A stretch of DNA of 64,000 bases, taken from positions 353-64,352 of the forward strand of contig NZ_QVMT01000011.1 in NCBI RefSeq assembly GCF_003418935.1, given 5' to 3'. The notes beneath the pieces are model-generated. The model searched no databases and was not told the origin of the DNA. It was given only the letters and a program-made list of their open reading frames with translations. Positions 51,503-59,936 of the stretch are shown here, one piece after another. Position 1 is the stretch's first letter, and each line of letters begins with the position of its first letter. The translations under genes were made by a program, and so were the position numbers. This DNA is from Emticicia sp. C21. Its GTDB lineage: Bacteria; Bacteroidota; Bacteroidia; Cytophagales; Spirosomataceae.

Positions 51503-52342
51503 CTACAAGTTCGCCCCACAATTGAAATGGGTTTTATAGTGCCTGCTCATTTTCAGATTCTCACCGTTATCTAAAGACACAACGGCATCCCCGGATGATA
51601 GGCTCTGTATTTTTTTGATATAGGTTTTATTGACGATGGTCGAGCGATAAATACGTCCGAATACTTCAGGGTTTAATTGTGCTTCTATTGATTTTAGGGA
51701 TTGATAACTCACAAATTTTCCTAGCTGCGTTCTGAATTCAATCGTATTATCATCCGCTTCAATCCAATAAATTTTCTCAACAGGAATTAGCGTAGTAGTA
51801 GTGCCGTTTTTAATTGATACGCTTTTTAGATAATTAACCGATTCAATTTGGGAGATTGGGTTATTGATTATTGATGGACTTGAGTTAGCGTTCTTCTTTG
51901 CATTTTCAAAAAACACACATGATACTACCAACAAAAAACTCAGGATTGAAAATAAGATATTGTTTTGCAAGACAATAGGAGGGATAAGATCCAAACTCAG
52001 GCAATCATAAAAAGCACCAATGATACTTACCCATCCTAATACTACCAGGAGTTGATTCAGACAGATTGCAGCCATGCCCAGAGTAATAATTTTACGCCAA
52101 TGACCAAATAAATTGCCTGTTTTTTCAATAAAATAAGGAAATGAAATAAACCAGAAAAGACTATTAGTGCAAAAAATAATCACCAGTTTCAAATAGCATA
52201 AATGGCAGGAAGCAAAATCAAAGAGATAAGTAAGTAGTATAGATATAGTATTTAGCAAGAAGATAAACTTTATGCTTGTTTGAAAAAGTTTATTACTCAG
52301 AATACCTGTATAATGTTGCGAAAAGGCGGTAATGGCTTTCAT
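51503..52342 (-). CDS. Membrane-bound LytTR-type transcriptional regulator
   Basis: 279-residue protein with about four hydrophobic helices in the first 165 residues (CHLCYLKLVIIFCTNSLFWFI, IITLGMAAICLNQLLVVLGW, ILFSILSFLLVVSCVFF). A LytTR DNA-binding domain follows (about 180-275): LIPVEKIYWIEADDNTIEFRT, SLKSIEAQLNPEVFGRIYRSTIVNKTYIKKI and the final ENLKMSRHYK. Such membrane-LytTR fusions act without a separate kinase. The ATG at 52342 is preferred to a TTG at 52378. It faces away from the large surface-protein gene, and the two share a 440-bp region. Confidence 0.82.
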   Translation of the reverse strand: MKAITAFSQHYTGILSNKLFQTSIKFIFLLNTISILLTYLFDFASCHLCYLKLVIIFCTNSLFWFISFPYFIEKTGNLFGHWRKIITLGMAAICLNQLLVVLGWVSIIGAFYDCLSLDLIPPIVLQNNILFSILSFLLVVSCVFFENAKKNANSSPSIINNPISQIESVNYLKSVSIKNGTTTTLIPVEKIYWIEADDNTIEFRTQLGKFVSYQSLKSIEAQLNPEVFGRIYRSTIVNKTYIKKIQSLSSGDAVVSLDNGENLKMSRHYKTHFNCGANL

Positions 52343-52378
52343 AAATGGCTTCTTTATTTTAGGTGTAAAAATAAACAA

Positions 52379-52783
52379 TTCAAATGACTTGTTATTTACC
52401 GTTCATAAAGTTTAACAAATCCTTACAATTTTAATGAAAACACTTGCTTAAGTAGGGCTTTTTTGACTAATTTTGACAATACTTATTTATATAGCTTTTT
52501 AATAAAAAAAATGCTTTCCCTCTGCACTGAATCAGCTATCTGTTGTCATGTCAAACTGCAGATAATTTTTGTTGTGAAGTGTATCTTTTTTAATTAGGTC
52601 AGGTAAAAATTCCATAAAAATTATTGTTATAGACCCAAAGTCTGGATGTCTTTGGTATGAGTGAAACTATCAAACTGCTCCTTAAAAAATTTCTTTGCAA
52701 CATTCTAGTAGTAAAGCCCTATGCTCTTGTATAAAGGGAGCTGAAATACCATATAATTTTTATACCTAAAGTAACCCTTGCTT
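52379..52783. other. Gene-free divergent region
   Basis: About 400 bp, very AT-rich, between the divergent LytTR and surface-protein genes. No reading frame, strong hairpin or repeat is evident. It should hold the promoters of both genes, but no convincing TTG-N19-21-TAnnTTTG pair was found. LytTR-type sites could lie here but none is recognisable by eye. Confidence 0.6.
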
Positions 52784-55700
52784 ATGAAAAACATTTATCA
52801 GCCACTCTATCAAAGAATCTTACTTTTTTGTGTGCTATTGCTTGCTAGTCAACTCACTTTTGGTCAGCAACCCCCTCCTCCAACAGTGATAACTACCAGC
52901 CAGATTGTAGATTATGATGAGGAAATTACCTTGCAGGCATCCTGTGCTACCGGAACTCTTAAATGGTATGAAGATGTACTGGCAACCCCTGCATTAACTC
53001 TTTTGACCTTTAATGTTACCGAAACGAAGACTTACATCGCCGTTTGTGAAACTTCATGTGGTTGTGGTGGTAGCCCCTTGGAAAGTGACCCTGTTGAAAT
53101 ACTTATTACCGTAAATACACCTACAAATGTAACAACCGACAAGTCTATTTGCGATGGGACAAGTCTTGAATTATCGGCTCTTTGTCCTAGCGGAACTGTT
53201 ACCTGGTACGAAGCCGATGAAACTACACTGTTGGTTAGCACAACGGTTACTCCCACCGACTCTCCCGGGCCAACTTCCTATTTTGTGAGTTGTGTTGATG
53301 GCTCCTACGAAAGCCCTAAGCAAGAAGTTAAAATTTATGTAAATAATACACCAGATCTTACTATTCCTTCAACTACAATGACTAGCCCTGTAGAGGCTTG
53401 TCTGAATAGTAGTATTACACTTGATGCTACTTGTCCATCAGGCACTGCGGTATTTTATGCAGGTAATAGCATAACGGAAATTGATCCTGATATTAGTAAT
53501 TTATCAACAATTGGCGAAAATCATTATTATGTAAGATGCGAAAGTATTACAGATTGCCCTAGTCCATTTGTGGATATTCAAATCGACGTCAGTACTCCAC
53601 CAACGCCTACAATCAATACTTTAGCGGACCCTGTCTGTCCTGGAAGTATTGTCGTACTGGACGCAACCTGCGATGCTGACTCTGATCCTGATTGGTATCT
53701 GAACGATGGAGTTACTCCTGTAATTAATCCTGGAGTAATGCCTGATACAACCACTACCTACAAAGTACGCTGTGTAAGCCGTGTGTTAATTAGCTGCTTT
53801 AGCCCATTTCAGGATTTTACAGTAACGATTAAAAGCGATATTACATCTCAACCTGCTTCCGTTTTGGCTTGTTTAGGAGATAACGTTACATTTACTGTCG
53901 GAATCGCAGGTACTCCAACTGTTATTCAATGGCAGAAAAGACAAGCTGACGGGACTTACACAGATATACCTTCGGCTACAACAGAAACACTTACTATTAC
54001 CAATACGACTATAAATGATGAAGGTTATTATCGCCTTCGGGTAGTAGGCGAGTGCGACTTTTTTACTGAAGATGCCTTCCTTACTTTTCCTGAAACTATT
54101 ATTTACAAGAATAAAGCGACTCCTGCAGGTACTCTGCCAACTGATGGATTTGGGTATGTTGCAGCTATATCTAATGGCTTTGCCATAGTTGGAGCACCAG
54201 GTAGATCGATGGATTTCAGTTTTGAAGCAAAGGGAGCTGCTTATATATATAAAATGGGCTCGGATGGGAAATGGTCTCAAACTGCACAATTGACCCCACT
54301 TGCAAGCGATGCTCTTCAGTATGGTGATTATTTTGGCACCTCAGTTGCCATATCCGGCGATTATGCTTTCGTTGGTGCACCATATAAGAATTTCTCAAAA
54401 GGGGTTGTGTTTGTATTTAAAAAGCAGGCAAATAATAGCTGGACACAAGTAGCTAAACTATCTGATCCATCTAGTACTGGTAATGAGTATTTTGGTGAGA
54501 ATATATCTGCTTCTGGCGATTTTCTGGCTGTAACTCAAATGGGCGAAGATAGAGTCTTTATTTACAAAAAGGATAATACAGGCACATGGACCTATGATAC
54601 AGATGTTGAAGATCCTTCACCTTCGCCTTCAAATAGCTTTGGAATGTCTATAGGTATTTCTGAAAATACTCTGGCAGTAGGTACTCCCGGTTTTGGAATA
54701 AATGGAGCTATACTTGTCTTTGAAAGAAATAATTCTGGAACATGGCAATTCAAAGATGCATTACCACCATCTGATCCGAGTTCCGGAATTGGCCTATCTA
54801 CAGCTATAAGTGGTAATACTATATTGGCTACAAGAGTTTCAGGCTCTGGTTTCTTTGTGGAGGTATTTGAAAAAAATACGCTAGGTACGTGGAAGCGGAA
54901 AGGTGAATTGGTCGGTGATGGTGTAGATCCTGTTAGTGGATATGGCTACTCGCTTTCAATTCATGATAATATTGCAATAGTAGGAGCTCCGTTGAATTTT
55001 GATTATAGAGGGGCTGCAATAGTATTTGAGAAAAGTACTACAGGTGAATGGGTACAGAAAGAAATGATTATGCCGGATGACCTAATTGAGGATGACACAT
55101 TTGGTTCAGATGTCGTGACAGACGGGAAAAATATATTGATTACGGCTTCACCTGGTGGGGGGTCTTCAGGAGGCCCTCCGCCCAGCATTTCTAATAAAGG
55201 CGCTGCTTATTTCTATAATTTATATACACCTCCTGCTGTTACAGTAGCATCAGTTGCTCAGGCAGCAGGTGTTTGCTCGGGACAGACTGCCACTTTTAAT
55301 CTGACCGGCTTACCAGTTTCTGATACCTTTACAATTACTTACAAAATTGACGCAGGCGGAACTGATAAAACAGTTCTTGTAACTTCTGATGCTTCAGGTA
55401 AAACTTCGTTTACTGAAGGCTTGACTTCAGCAGATAATACCAAGATAATTTATATAACGAAGATAAAAAATGAGGCTACCGGTTGTGAAAAGGTCTTGGA
55501 CGTCAACTCAACTATCGCAATAAAAGCTCCAACTTTGATTACAGAGCATCCGACACCAACAGGGGTTTGTGTAGGTGAAACAGCAGTGTTTGCCAGTGAA
55601 GCCACTGGAGAAGGTACGCTTGTTTTCCAATGGCAAAGACAAGCGCCGATCACGAATGGCGTAAATGGTCCACTTACTAATGACTTTGCAGATATTTCAG

Positions 55701-56299
55701 TACTGACCCTACCAAACCGAACATCGGCAGATAATGGAGCTACATATAGAGTAAAAGTAACCGGAGAATGTGGGGTAGCTATTTCTAATGACGCCATCTT
55801 AAATGTATACCAGAAAGCAGTTGTTAATATAACAGCTGGTCCTCCCGTATGTCCGGGCACTGCTGGGTCAGTATTATTTTCAGGAACTCCAAGTGCATTG
55901 GTTTATTATGAATCAGAAGGTAATACAAGGTTTATTATGTTAAATGCTGACGGATTGGCTACAGTACCTACAGCACCTTTAACGGCCTCAACTACTTTTA
56001 CTTTAAAAAGTATTAGTATTGAAGGGAAATGTAACAGAGCATTATCAGGAAGTGTCGTAGTTCAGGTATTGCCTACAGGTACGAGTATTCCTTCTGCCCT
56101 TGTCTTGGTAAGCCCAACAGATGATGTTGTAGTAAGTGACGTTAAGACTTTATACGCACAAAATATTCAGGCGACGAATAAAATTAATACGGGGGGCAAA
56201 GCGGACAATCTAGCCAATAAATATGTTTTGCTTGAGCCTGGCTTTGAAGCTTCTCAGGGCAGTGTATTCCTGGCTAAAATTAGTGCTGCCTGCCCTTGA
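52784..56299 (+). CDS. Large surface protein with Ig-like and FG-GAP-type repeats
   Basis: 1171 residues; signal peptide cleaved near LTFGQ (about 27); start ATG 52784 preferred over TTG 52778. Residues about 30-360 hold four Ig-like modules, each with a Cys pair in an ATCxxGT / YxxxC pattern (ASCATGTLKWYED, ALCPSGTVTWYEAD, ATCPSGTAVFYAG, ATCDADSDPDWYLN). An Ig domain (365-440) leads to a seven-fold FG-GAP-like propeller (about 445-785: DYFGTSVAISGDYAFVGAP, NSFGMSIGISENTLAVGTP). Two more Ig-like domains and a short terminal module (GGKADNLANKYVLLEPGFEASQGSVF) follow. It is probably an adhesin. No typical T9SS sorting domain is seen. Confidence 0.82.
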   Translation: MKNIYQPLYQRILLFCVLLLASQLTFGQQPPPPTVITTSQIVDYDEEITLQASCATGTLKWYEDVLATPALTLLTFNVTETKTYIAVCETSCGCGGSPLESDPVEILITVNTPTNVTTDKSICDGTSLELSALCPSGTVTWYEADETTLLVSTTVTPTDSPGPTSYFVSCVDGSYESPKQEVKIYVNNTPDLTIPSTTMTSPVEACLNSSITLDATCPSGTAVFYAGNSITEIDPDISNLSTIGENHYYVRCESITDCPSPFVDIQIDVSTPPTPTINTLADPVCPGSIVVLDATCDADSDPDWYLNDGVTPVINPGVMPDTTTTYKVRCVSRVLISCFSPFQDFTVTIKSDITSQPASVLACLGDNVTFTVGIAGTPTVIQWQKRQADGTYTDIPSATTETLTITNTTINDEGYYRLRVVGECDFFTEDAFLTFPETIIYKNKATPAGTLPTDGFGYVAAISNGFAIVGAPGRSMDFSFEAKGAAYIYKMGSDGKWSQTAQLTPLASDALQYGDYFGTSVAISGDYAFVGAPYKNFSKGVVFVFKKQANNSWTQVAKLSDPSSTGNEYFGENISASGDFLAVTQMGEDRVFIYKKDNTGTWTYDTDVEDPSPSPSNSFGMSIGISENTLAVGTPGFGINGAILVFERNNSGTWQFKDALPPSDPSSGIGLSTAISGNTILATRVSGSGFFVEVFEKNTLGTWKRKGELVGDGVDPVSGYGYSLSIHDNIAIVGAPLNFDYRGAAIVFEKSTTGEWVQKEMIMPDDLIEDDTFGSDVVTDGKNILITASPGGGSSGGPPPSISNKGAAYFYNLYTPPAVTVASVAQAAGVCSGQTATFNLTGLPVSDTFTITYKIDAGGTDKTVLVTSDASGKTSFTEGLTSADNTKIIYITKIKNEATGCEKVLDVNSTIAIKAPTLITEHPTPTGVCVGETAVFASEATGEGTLVFQWQRQAPITNGVNGPLTNDFADISVLTLPNRTSADNGATYRVKVTGECGVAISNDAILNVYQKAVVNITAGPPVCPGTAGSVLFSGTPSALVYYESEGNTRFIMLNADGLATVPTAPLTASTTFTLKSISIEGKCNRALSGSVVVQVLPTGTSIPSALVLVSPTDDVVVSDVKTLYAQNIQATNKINTGGKADNLANKYVLLEPGFEASQGSVFLAKISAACP

Positions 56300-56330
56300 T
56301 GTGATTGAATAAGCATATAAGTTTTTTAAG

Positions 56331-56366
56331 AACACCTCTCTTTTAAATAAGGAGAGGTGTTGTTTG
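56331..56366 (+). terminator. Terminator after the surface protein
   Basis: A 10-bp stem AACACCTCTC (56331-56340) with 56352-56361, then GTTTG. 31 bp after the stop codon. Confidence 0.75.
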
Positions 56367-56414
56367 TAGATACAGATCATTTGGACTGAAATGAGTTCTA
56401 CCTAAGCTATTTTC

Positions 56415-56445
56415 TTGCAATTTCAGCTATTTTCGATAATCTTTG
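56415..56445 (+). promoter_or_regulatory. Possible promoter of the third serine hydrolase gene
   Basis: TTG (56415-56417), 19 bp, then TAATCTTTG (56437-56445), which is the -7 consensus with one extra base. It lies 57 bp before the start at 56503. Confidence 0.35.
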
Positions 56446-56502
56446 TTATATAGCAAGTTTCAAATCATTTCACTTCTCAAAACCTTAAAATGCTTTGTTT
56501 TT

Positions 56503-58056
56503 ATGAAGAAGCCCCAAATACTCTTTCTGCTTTTATTTGCTTTAATAATTGTTCTTAACAACGCAGAGGCTCAGACAATTACTTCCACCGAAATTGATAA
56601 TCTTGTTGAAAAAACACTTAAAACCTTTGGTGTTCCAGGTATAGCCGTAGCGGTAGTAAAAGATGGAAAAGTAATTCATTCAAAGGGTTATGGTGTGAGT
56701 TCATTGAATACTAAACAAAAGGTAGATGAAAATACCTTATTTGGTATAGCCTCCAATAGCAAAGCTTTTACGGCAGCGGCATTAGGAATGCTCGTTGATG
56801 AAAAGAAAGTGAAGTGGGATGACAAAGTCCGAGATTTTATTCCGGAGTTTAAAATGTATGACCCTTTTGTAACAGAAGAATTTACTATAAAAGACCTGCT
56901 AACCCATAGAAGTGGACTAGGCTTAGGAGCAGGCGACCTGATGTTCTGGCCTGATTCTAATAATTTCAGCAAAAAGGATATTATTCATAATCTACGTTAT
57001 TTGAAACCCGTGTCAAGTTTCCGAACCAAGTATGATTACGATAATTTACTATATATTGTGGCAGGTGAAGTAGTAAAGCGTGTCTCTGGAATGGAATGGG
57101 AGGATTTCATTGAACAGCGCATTATTCAGTCTTTGGGAATGAGTCAAACAGCCGCATCATTCCGTAGATTAAAGAATAAATCCAATGTAATTGACCCTCA
57201 CGCCCCTGTAGATGGTGTAGTAAAAGTAATCCGGAGAGATTGGAGCGAGGTAGCCAATTCAGCAGGAGGATTGTATAGCAATATTGTAGATATGAGTAAG
57301 TGGGCCATAGCACAGATAAATAAAGGCAAGTATGGCAATGGTAAACAATTATTCAGCGAAGAAGTTCATGATGAAATGTGGACACCACAAACCATACTCC
57401 CAGTGCGTGGTACGAACTCCTATAATACACACTTTGCCAGCTATGGTCTGGGTTGGAACCTAAGCGATGTAAAAGGATATAAACAAGCTTCTCATACCGG
57501 TGGTCTGGCAGGTATTGTTACACAAGTAACTTTGATACCGGAATTAAAACTAGGTATTATTGTATTTACTAATCAACAACAGGGAGCTGCATTTACTACT
57601 ATTACGAATACTATTAAAGATAGCTATTTGGGGGTAAAAGGCATTGACCGTTTAAAAGAAAATAGTGATAGAGTAACACAAAGCTTTGCTAATGCTAAGA
57701 AAATTACCGACCAGATATGGAAAGATATTGAAGCACAACAGAAAAGTGCAATAAAGTTAGATAACAACCTCTTTACTGGCACTTATCATGATAAATGGTT
57801 CGGAGATGTGGAGATTGCCATGAAAAATGGCAAATTATGGTTTACTTCTAAACGCTCTCATTTACTTAACGGGGAAATGTTCCCCTATAAAGGCAATACC
57901 TATATTGTAAAATGGGTTGACCGAAGCCTGGATGCTGATGCTTATGTAATGTTTGATCTTGATAACAATGGTAAAGGCGCAGGTTTCAAAATGAAAGCCA
58001 TTTCACCTCTTACTGATTTTAGTTTCGATTTTCAGGATTTAGATTTTTCGAGGTAA
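56503..58056 (+). CDS. Serine hydrolase, beta-lactamase family, with DUF3471-type tail
   Basis: 517-residue exported protein. The start at 56503 gives the signal peptide MKKPQILFLLLFALIIVLNNAEAQ; the longer frame would begin with TTG. PF00144 motifs: SNSK (Ser84, Lys87), YDN (Tyr179) and HTGG. The segment DLLTHRSGLG is typical. Residues about 415-517 form a small beta domain (FTGTYHDKWFGDVEIAMKNGKLWF ... FDLDNNGKGAGFKMKAI) of the DUF3471 kind. Third member of this fold in the window. Substrate unknown; possible peptidase or esterase. Confidence 0.88.
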   Translation: MKKPQILFLLLFALIIVLNNAEAQTITSTEIDNLVEKTLKTFGVPGIAVAVVKDGKVIHSKGYGVSSLNTKQKVDENTLFGIASNSKAFTAAALGMLVDEKKVKWDDKVRDFIPEFKMYDPFVTEEFTIKDLLTHRSGLGLGAGDLMFWPDSNNFSKKDIIHNLRYLKPVSSFRTKYDYDNLLYIVAGEVVKRVSGMEWEDFIEQRIIQSLGMSQTAASFRRLKNKSNVIDPHAPVDGVVKVIRRDWSEVANSAGGLYSNIVDMSKWAIAQINKGKYGNGKQLFSEEVHDEMWTPQTILPVRGTNSYNTHFASYGLGWNLSDVKGYKQASHTGGLAGIVTQVTLIPELKLGIIVFTNQQQGAAFTTITNTIKDSYLGVKGIDRLKENSDRVTQSFANAKKITDQIWKDIEAQQKSAIKLDNNLFTGTYHDKWFGDVEIAMKNGKLWFTSKRSHLLNGEMFPYKGNTYIVKWVDRSLDADAYVMFDLDNNGKGAGFKMKAISPLTDFSFDFQDLDFSR

Positions 58057-58088
58057 AAATATCTTCTAATGAAATTCAGTTTTTCTTA

Positions 58089-58110
58089 GGGGTTCAAAAT
58101 TTTGAACCCC
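58089..58110. repeat. Perfect 22-bp palindrome
   Basis: Arms GGGGTTCAAAA / TTTTGAACCCC with no loop. It starts 33 bp after the serine-hydrolase stop codon and could act as a weak terminator or a protein site. The rest of the 58057-58326 gap shows nothing else. Confidence 0.65.
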
Positions 58111-58326
58111 CACTTATTTTCACAACATCATCAGCATCACTATACTGAATATTTAATTTGCGGTAATAATAGCGTGAGAACAATTATCCCCATATCAACC
58201 ATTAAGCCTTGTTAATCGCATATTATTCTAGGTTAATCTCAATATTTTGGATAGAAGTCTATGAATATCTAATTTTAGATTTCTCAAAGCAAATTGTAAT
58301 AAATCAAACAAACTAAACATCTCCTC

Positions 58327-59862
58327 ATGAAAAAATTACTACCCGTAATTGTGCTTTTCTGCATTTCCCTGGGGCTTAGTGCTCAGGATGAAAAAGTTGA
58401 TCTTGAAATGGTTAAAAAAATCCGTCAGGAAGGCTTAAATAACTCTAAAGTAATGGAAATCGCTTTCAACATTACTGATGTAAGCGGCCCAAGACTCCAA
58501 GGCTCACCGGGGTTTATGCGTGCAGCCAATTATGCCAAAGGTAAATTAACAGAATGGGGACTGACAGATGCTAAACTTGAACCCTGGGGTGAGTTTGGCA
58601 AAGGCTGGGAACTGGAAAAAAGCTACCTTGCCATGACGGCACCCTATTATCGCCCGCTGATTGCTTATCCTAAAACCTGGACAGCCGGAACCAAAGGTAA
58701 ATTGAAAGAAGCAGAAATCTTTTTGATAGATGAAACCGATACAACTGCCCTTGAAAACTATAAAGGCAAACTGAAAGACAAGATTATATTATTATATAAA
58801 AGCGATAAAATCACGCCATCATTCAAGGCAGATGCCAGTCGCTATACTGACGAAGAACTAGAGAAAATGGCAAATGATGCACCACAAACCCGCTCTCAAC
58901 CTGATACTGCTTTCAGATCAATGATGGCTGCTATGAGAAGAAGTACCCTACTTTCGACCAAAACCAAAGAAATGGCAAAAAAGGAAGGTGCTCTGGCTTT
59001 ATTAAGCATGAGCAATAGAGGTAAAGATGGTACTTTGTTTGTATCAGGCGGCGGTTCATACAAAGCTTCTGACCCCGAAAATTTGTTGGATATTATGTTG
59101 GCAGCCGAAGATTACCTATCACTTTGTAGATTAGCTAAAGCAGGTATTCCGGTGAAAATGGAGATTGACGTAAAAACCAAATTCTATTCACAAGATTTAC
59201 AAGGATACAATGTAGTAGCTGAAATTAAAGGTACTGACCCGGCGTTGAAGGATGAAGTAGTAATGCTGGGCGCTCACCTGGATTCGTGGCAAAGTTCTAC
59301 AGGGGCTACTGATAATGCCGCGGGTTCATCTGTAATGCTTGAAGCGGTTAGAATTTTGAAAACCCTGAATATTCAACCACGCAGAACTATCCGTATCGGT
59401 TTATGGAGTGCTGAAGAGCAAGGTTTGCATGGATCAAGAAACTATGTGAAAAATCACTTTACTGACCCTACTACCAAAAAGAGTAATGCTGAAGGTGATA
59501 AGGTAGCAGCTTATTTCAACATAGACAATGGTACAGGTAAAATAAGAGGTATTTATTTGCAAGGTAATGAAGCTTGTCGTCCGATATTCACTAAATGGTT
59601 TGAACCTTTCCATGATTTAGGAGCAAAAACAGTAACTATTCGTAATACTGGTGGTACCGACCACTTAGCATTTGTTGGTGTTGGTATTCCGGGCTTTCAG
59701 TTTATTCAGGACGAAATTGAATATAGCACTCGTACGCACCATACCAATATGGATTCTTACGACCACCTTCAACCTGATGATTTGAAACAGGTAGCCACTA
59801 TTGTTGCATCATTTGTATACAATGCAGCTATGCGTGATGAAAAATTGCCAAGGAAGAAGTAA
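58327..59862 (+). CDS. M28-family zinc aminopeptidase-type protein
   Basis: 511-residue exported metallopeptidase. Signal peptide MKKLLPVIVLFCISLGLSAQ. An apical PA-like region precedes the M28 catalytic domain, where the two-zinc ligands are visible: GAHLDSW (His, Asp), TDNAAGSS (Asp), SAEEQGLHGS (catalytic Glu and ligand Glu), FNIDNGTG (Asp) and THHTNMDSYDHL (His). It should release N-terminal residues from peptides outside the cell or in the periplasm. It stands alone, with a shared terminator against the convergent ATPase gene. Confidence 0.92.
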   Translation: MKKLLPVIVLFCISLGLSAQDEKVDLEMVKKIRQEGLNNSKVMEIAFNITDVSGPRLQGSPGFMRAANYAKGKLTEWGLTDAKLEPWGEFGKGWELEKSYLAMTAPYYRPLIAYPKTWTAGTKGKLKEAEIFLIDETDTTALENYKGKLKDKIILLYKSDKITPSFKADASRYTDEELEKMANDAPQTRSQPDTAFRSMMAAMRRSTLLSTKTKEMAKKEGALALLSMSNRGKDGTLFVSGGGSYKASDPENLLDIMLAAEDYLSLCRLAKAGIPVKMEIDVKTKFYSQDLQGYNVVAEIKGTDPALKDEVVMLGAHLDSWQSSTGATDNAAGSSVMLEAVRILKTLNIQPRRTIRIGLWSAEEQGLHGSRNYVKNHFTDPTTKKSNAEGDKVAAYFNIDNGTGKIRGIYLQGNEACRPIFTKWFEPFHDLGAKTVTIRNTGGTDHLAFVGVGIPGFQFIQDEIEYSTRTHHTNMDSYDHLQPDDLKQVATIVASFVYNAAMRDEKLPRKK

Positions 59863-59884
59863 TTCAGATAGATTAATAAAATTC

Positions 59885-59920
59885 AAATCCCTGCTGAAAG
59901 TATCAGCAGGGATTTAATTT
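59885..59920. terminator. Shared terminator between convergent genes
   Basis: A 13-bp perfect stem AAATCCCTGCTGA (59885-59897) with 59903-59915, 5-base loop, then TAATTTT. On the minus strand TTGAATTTT follows. Same base sequence type as the terminator at 32018. Confidence 0.88.
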
Positions 59921-59936
59921 TATCCGGTATCAGCTA

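Noticed and set aside
56180-56299. Type IX secretion sorting domain at the end of the surface protein
   Set aside because: The terminal module lacks the usual T9SS pattern of strands ending in a basic tail; it matches another short terminal module instead.
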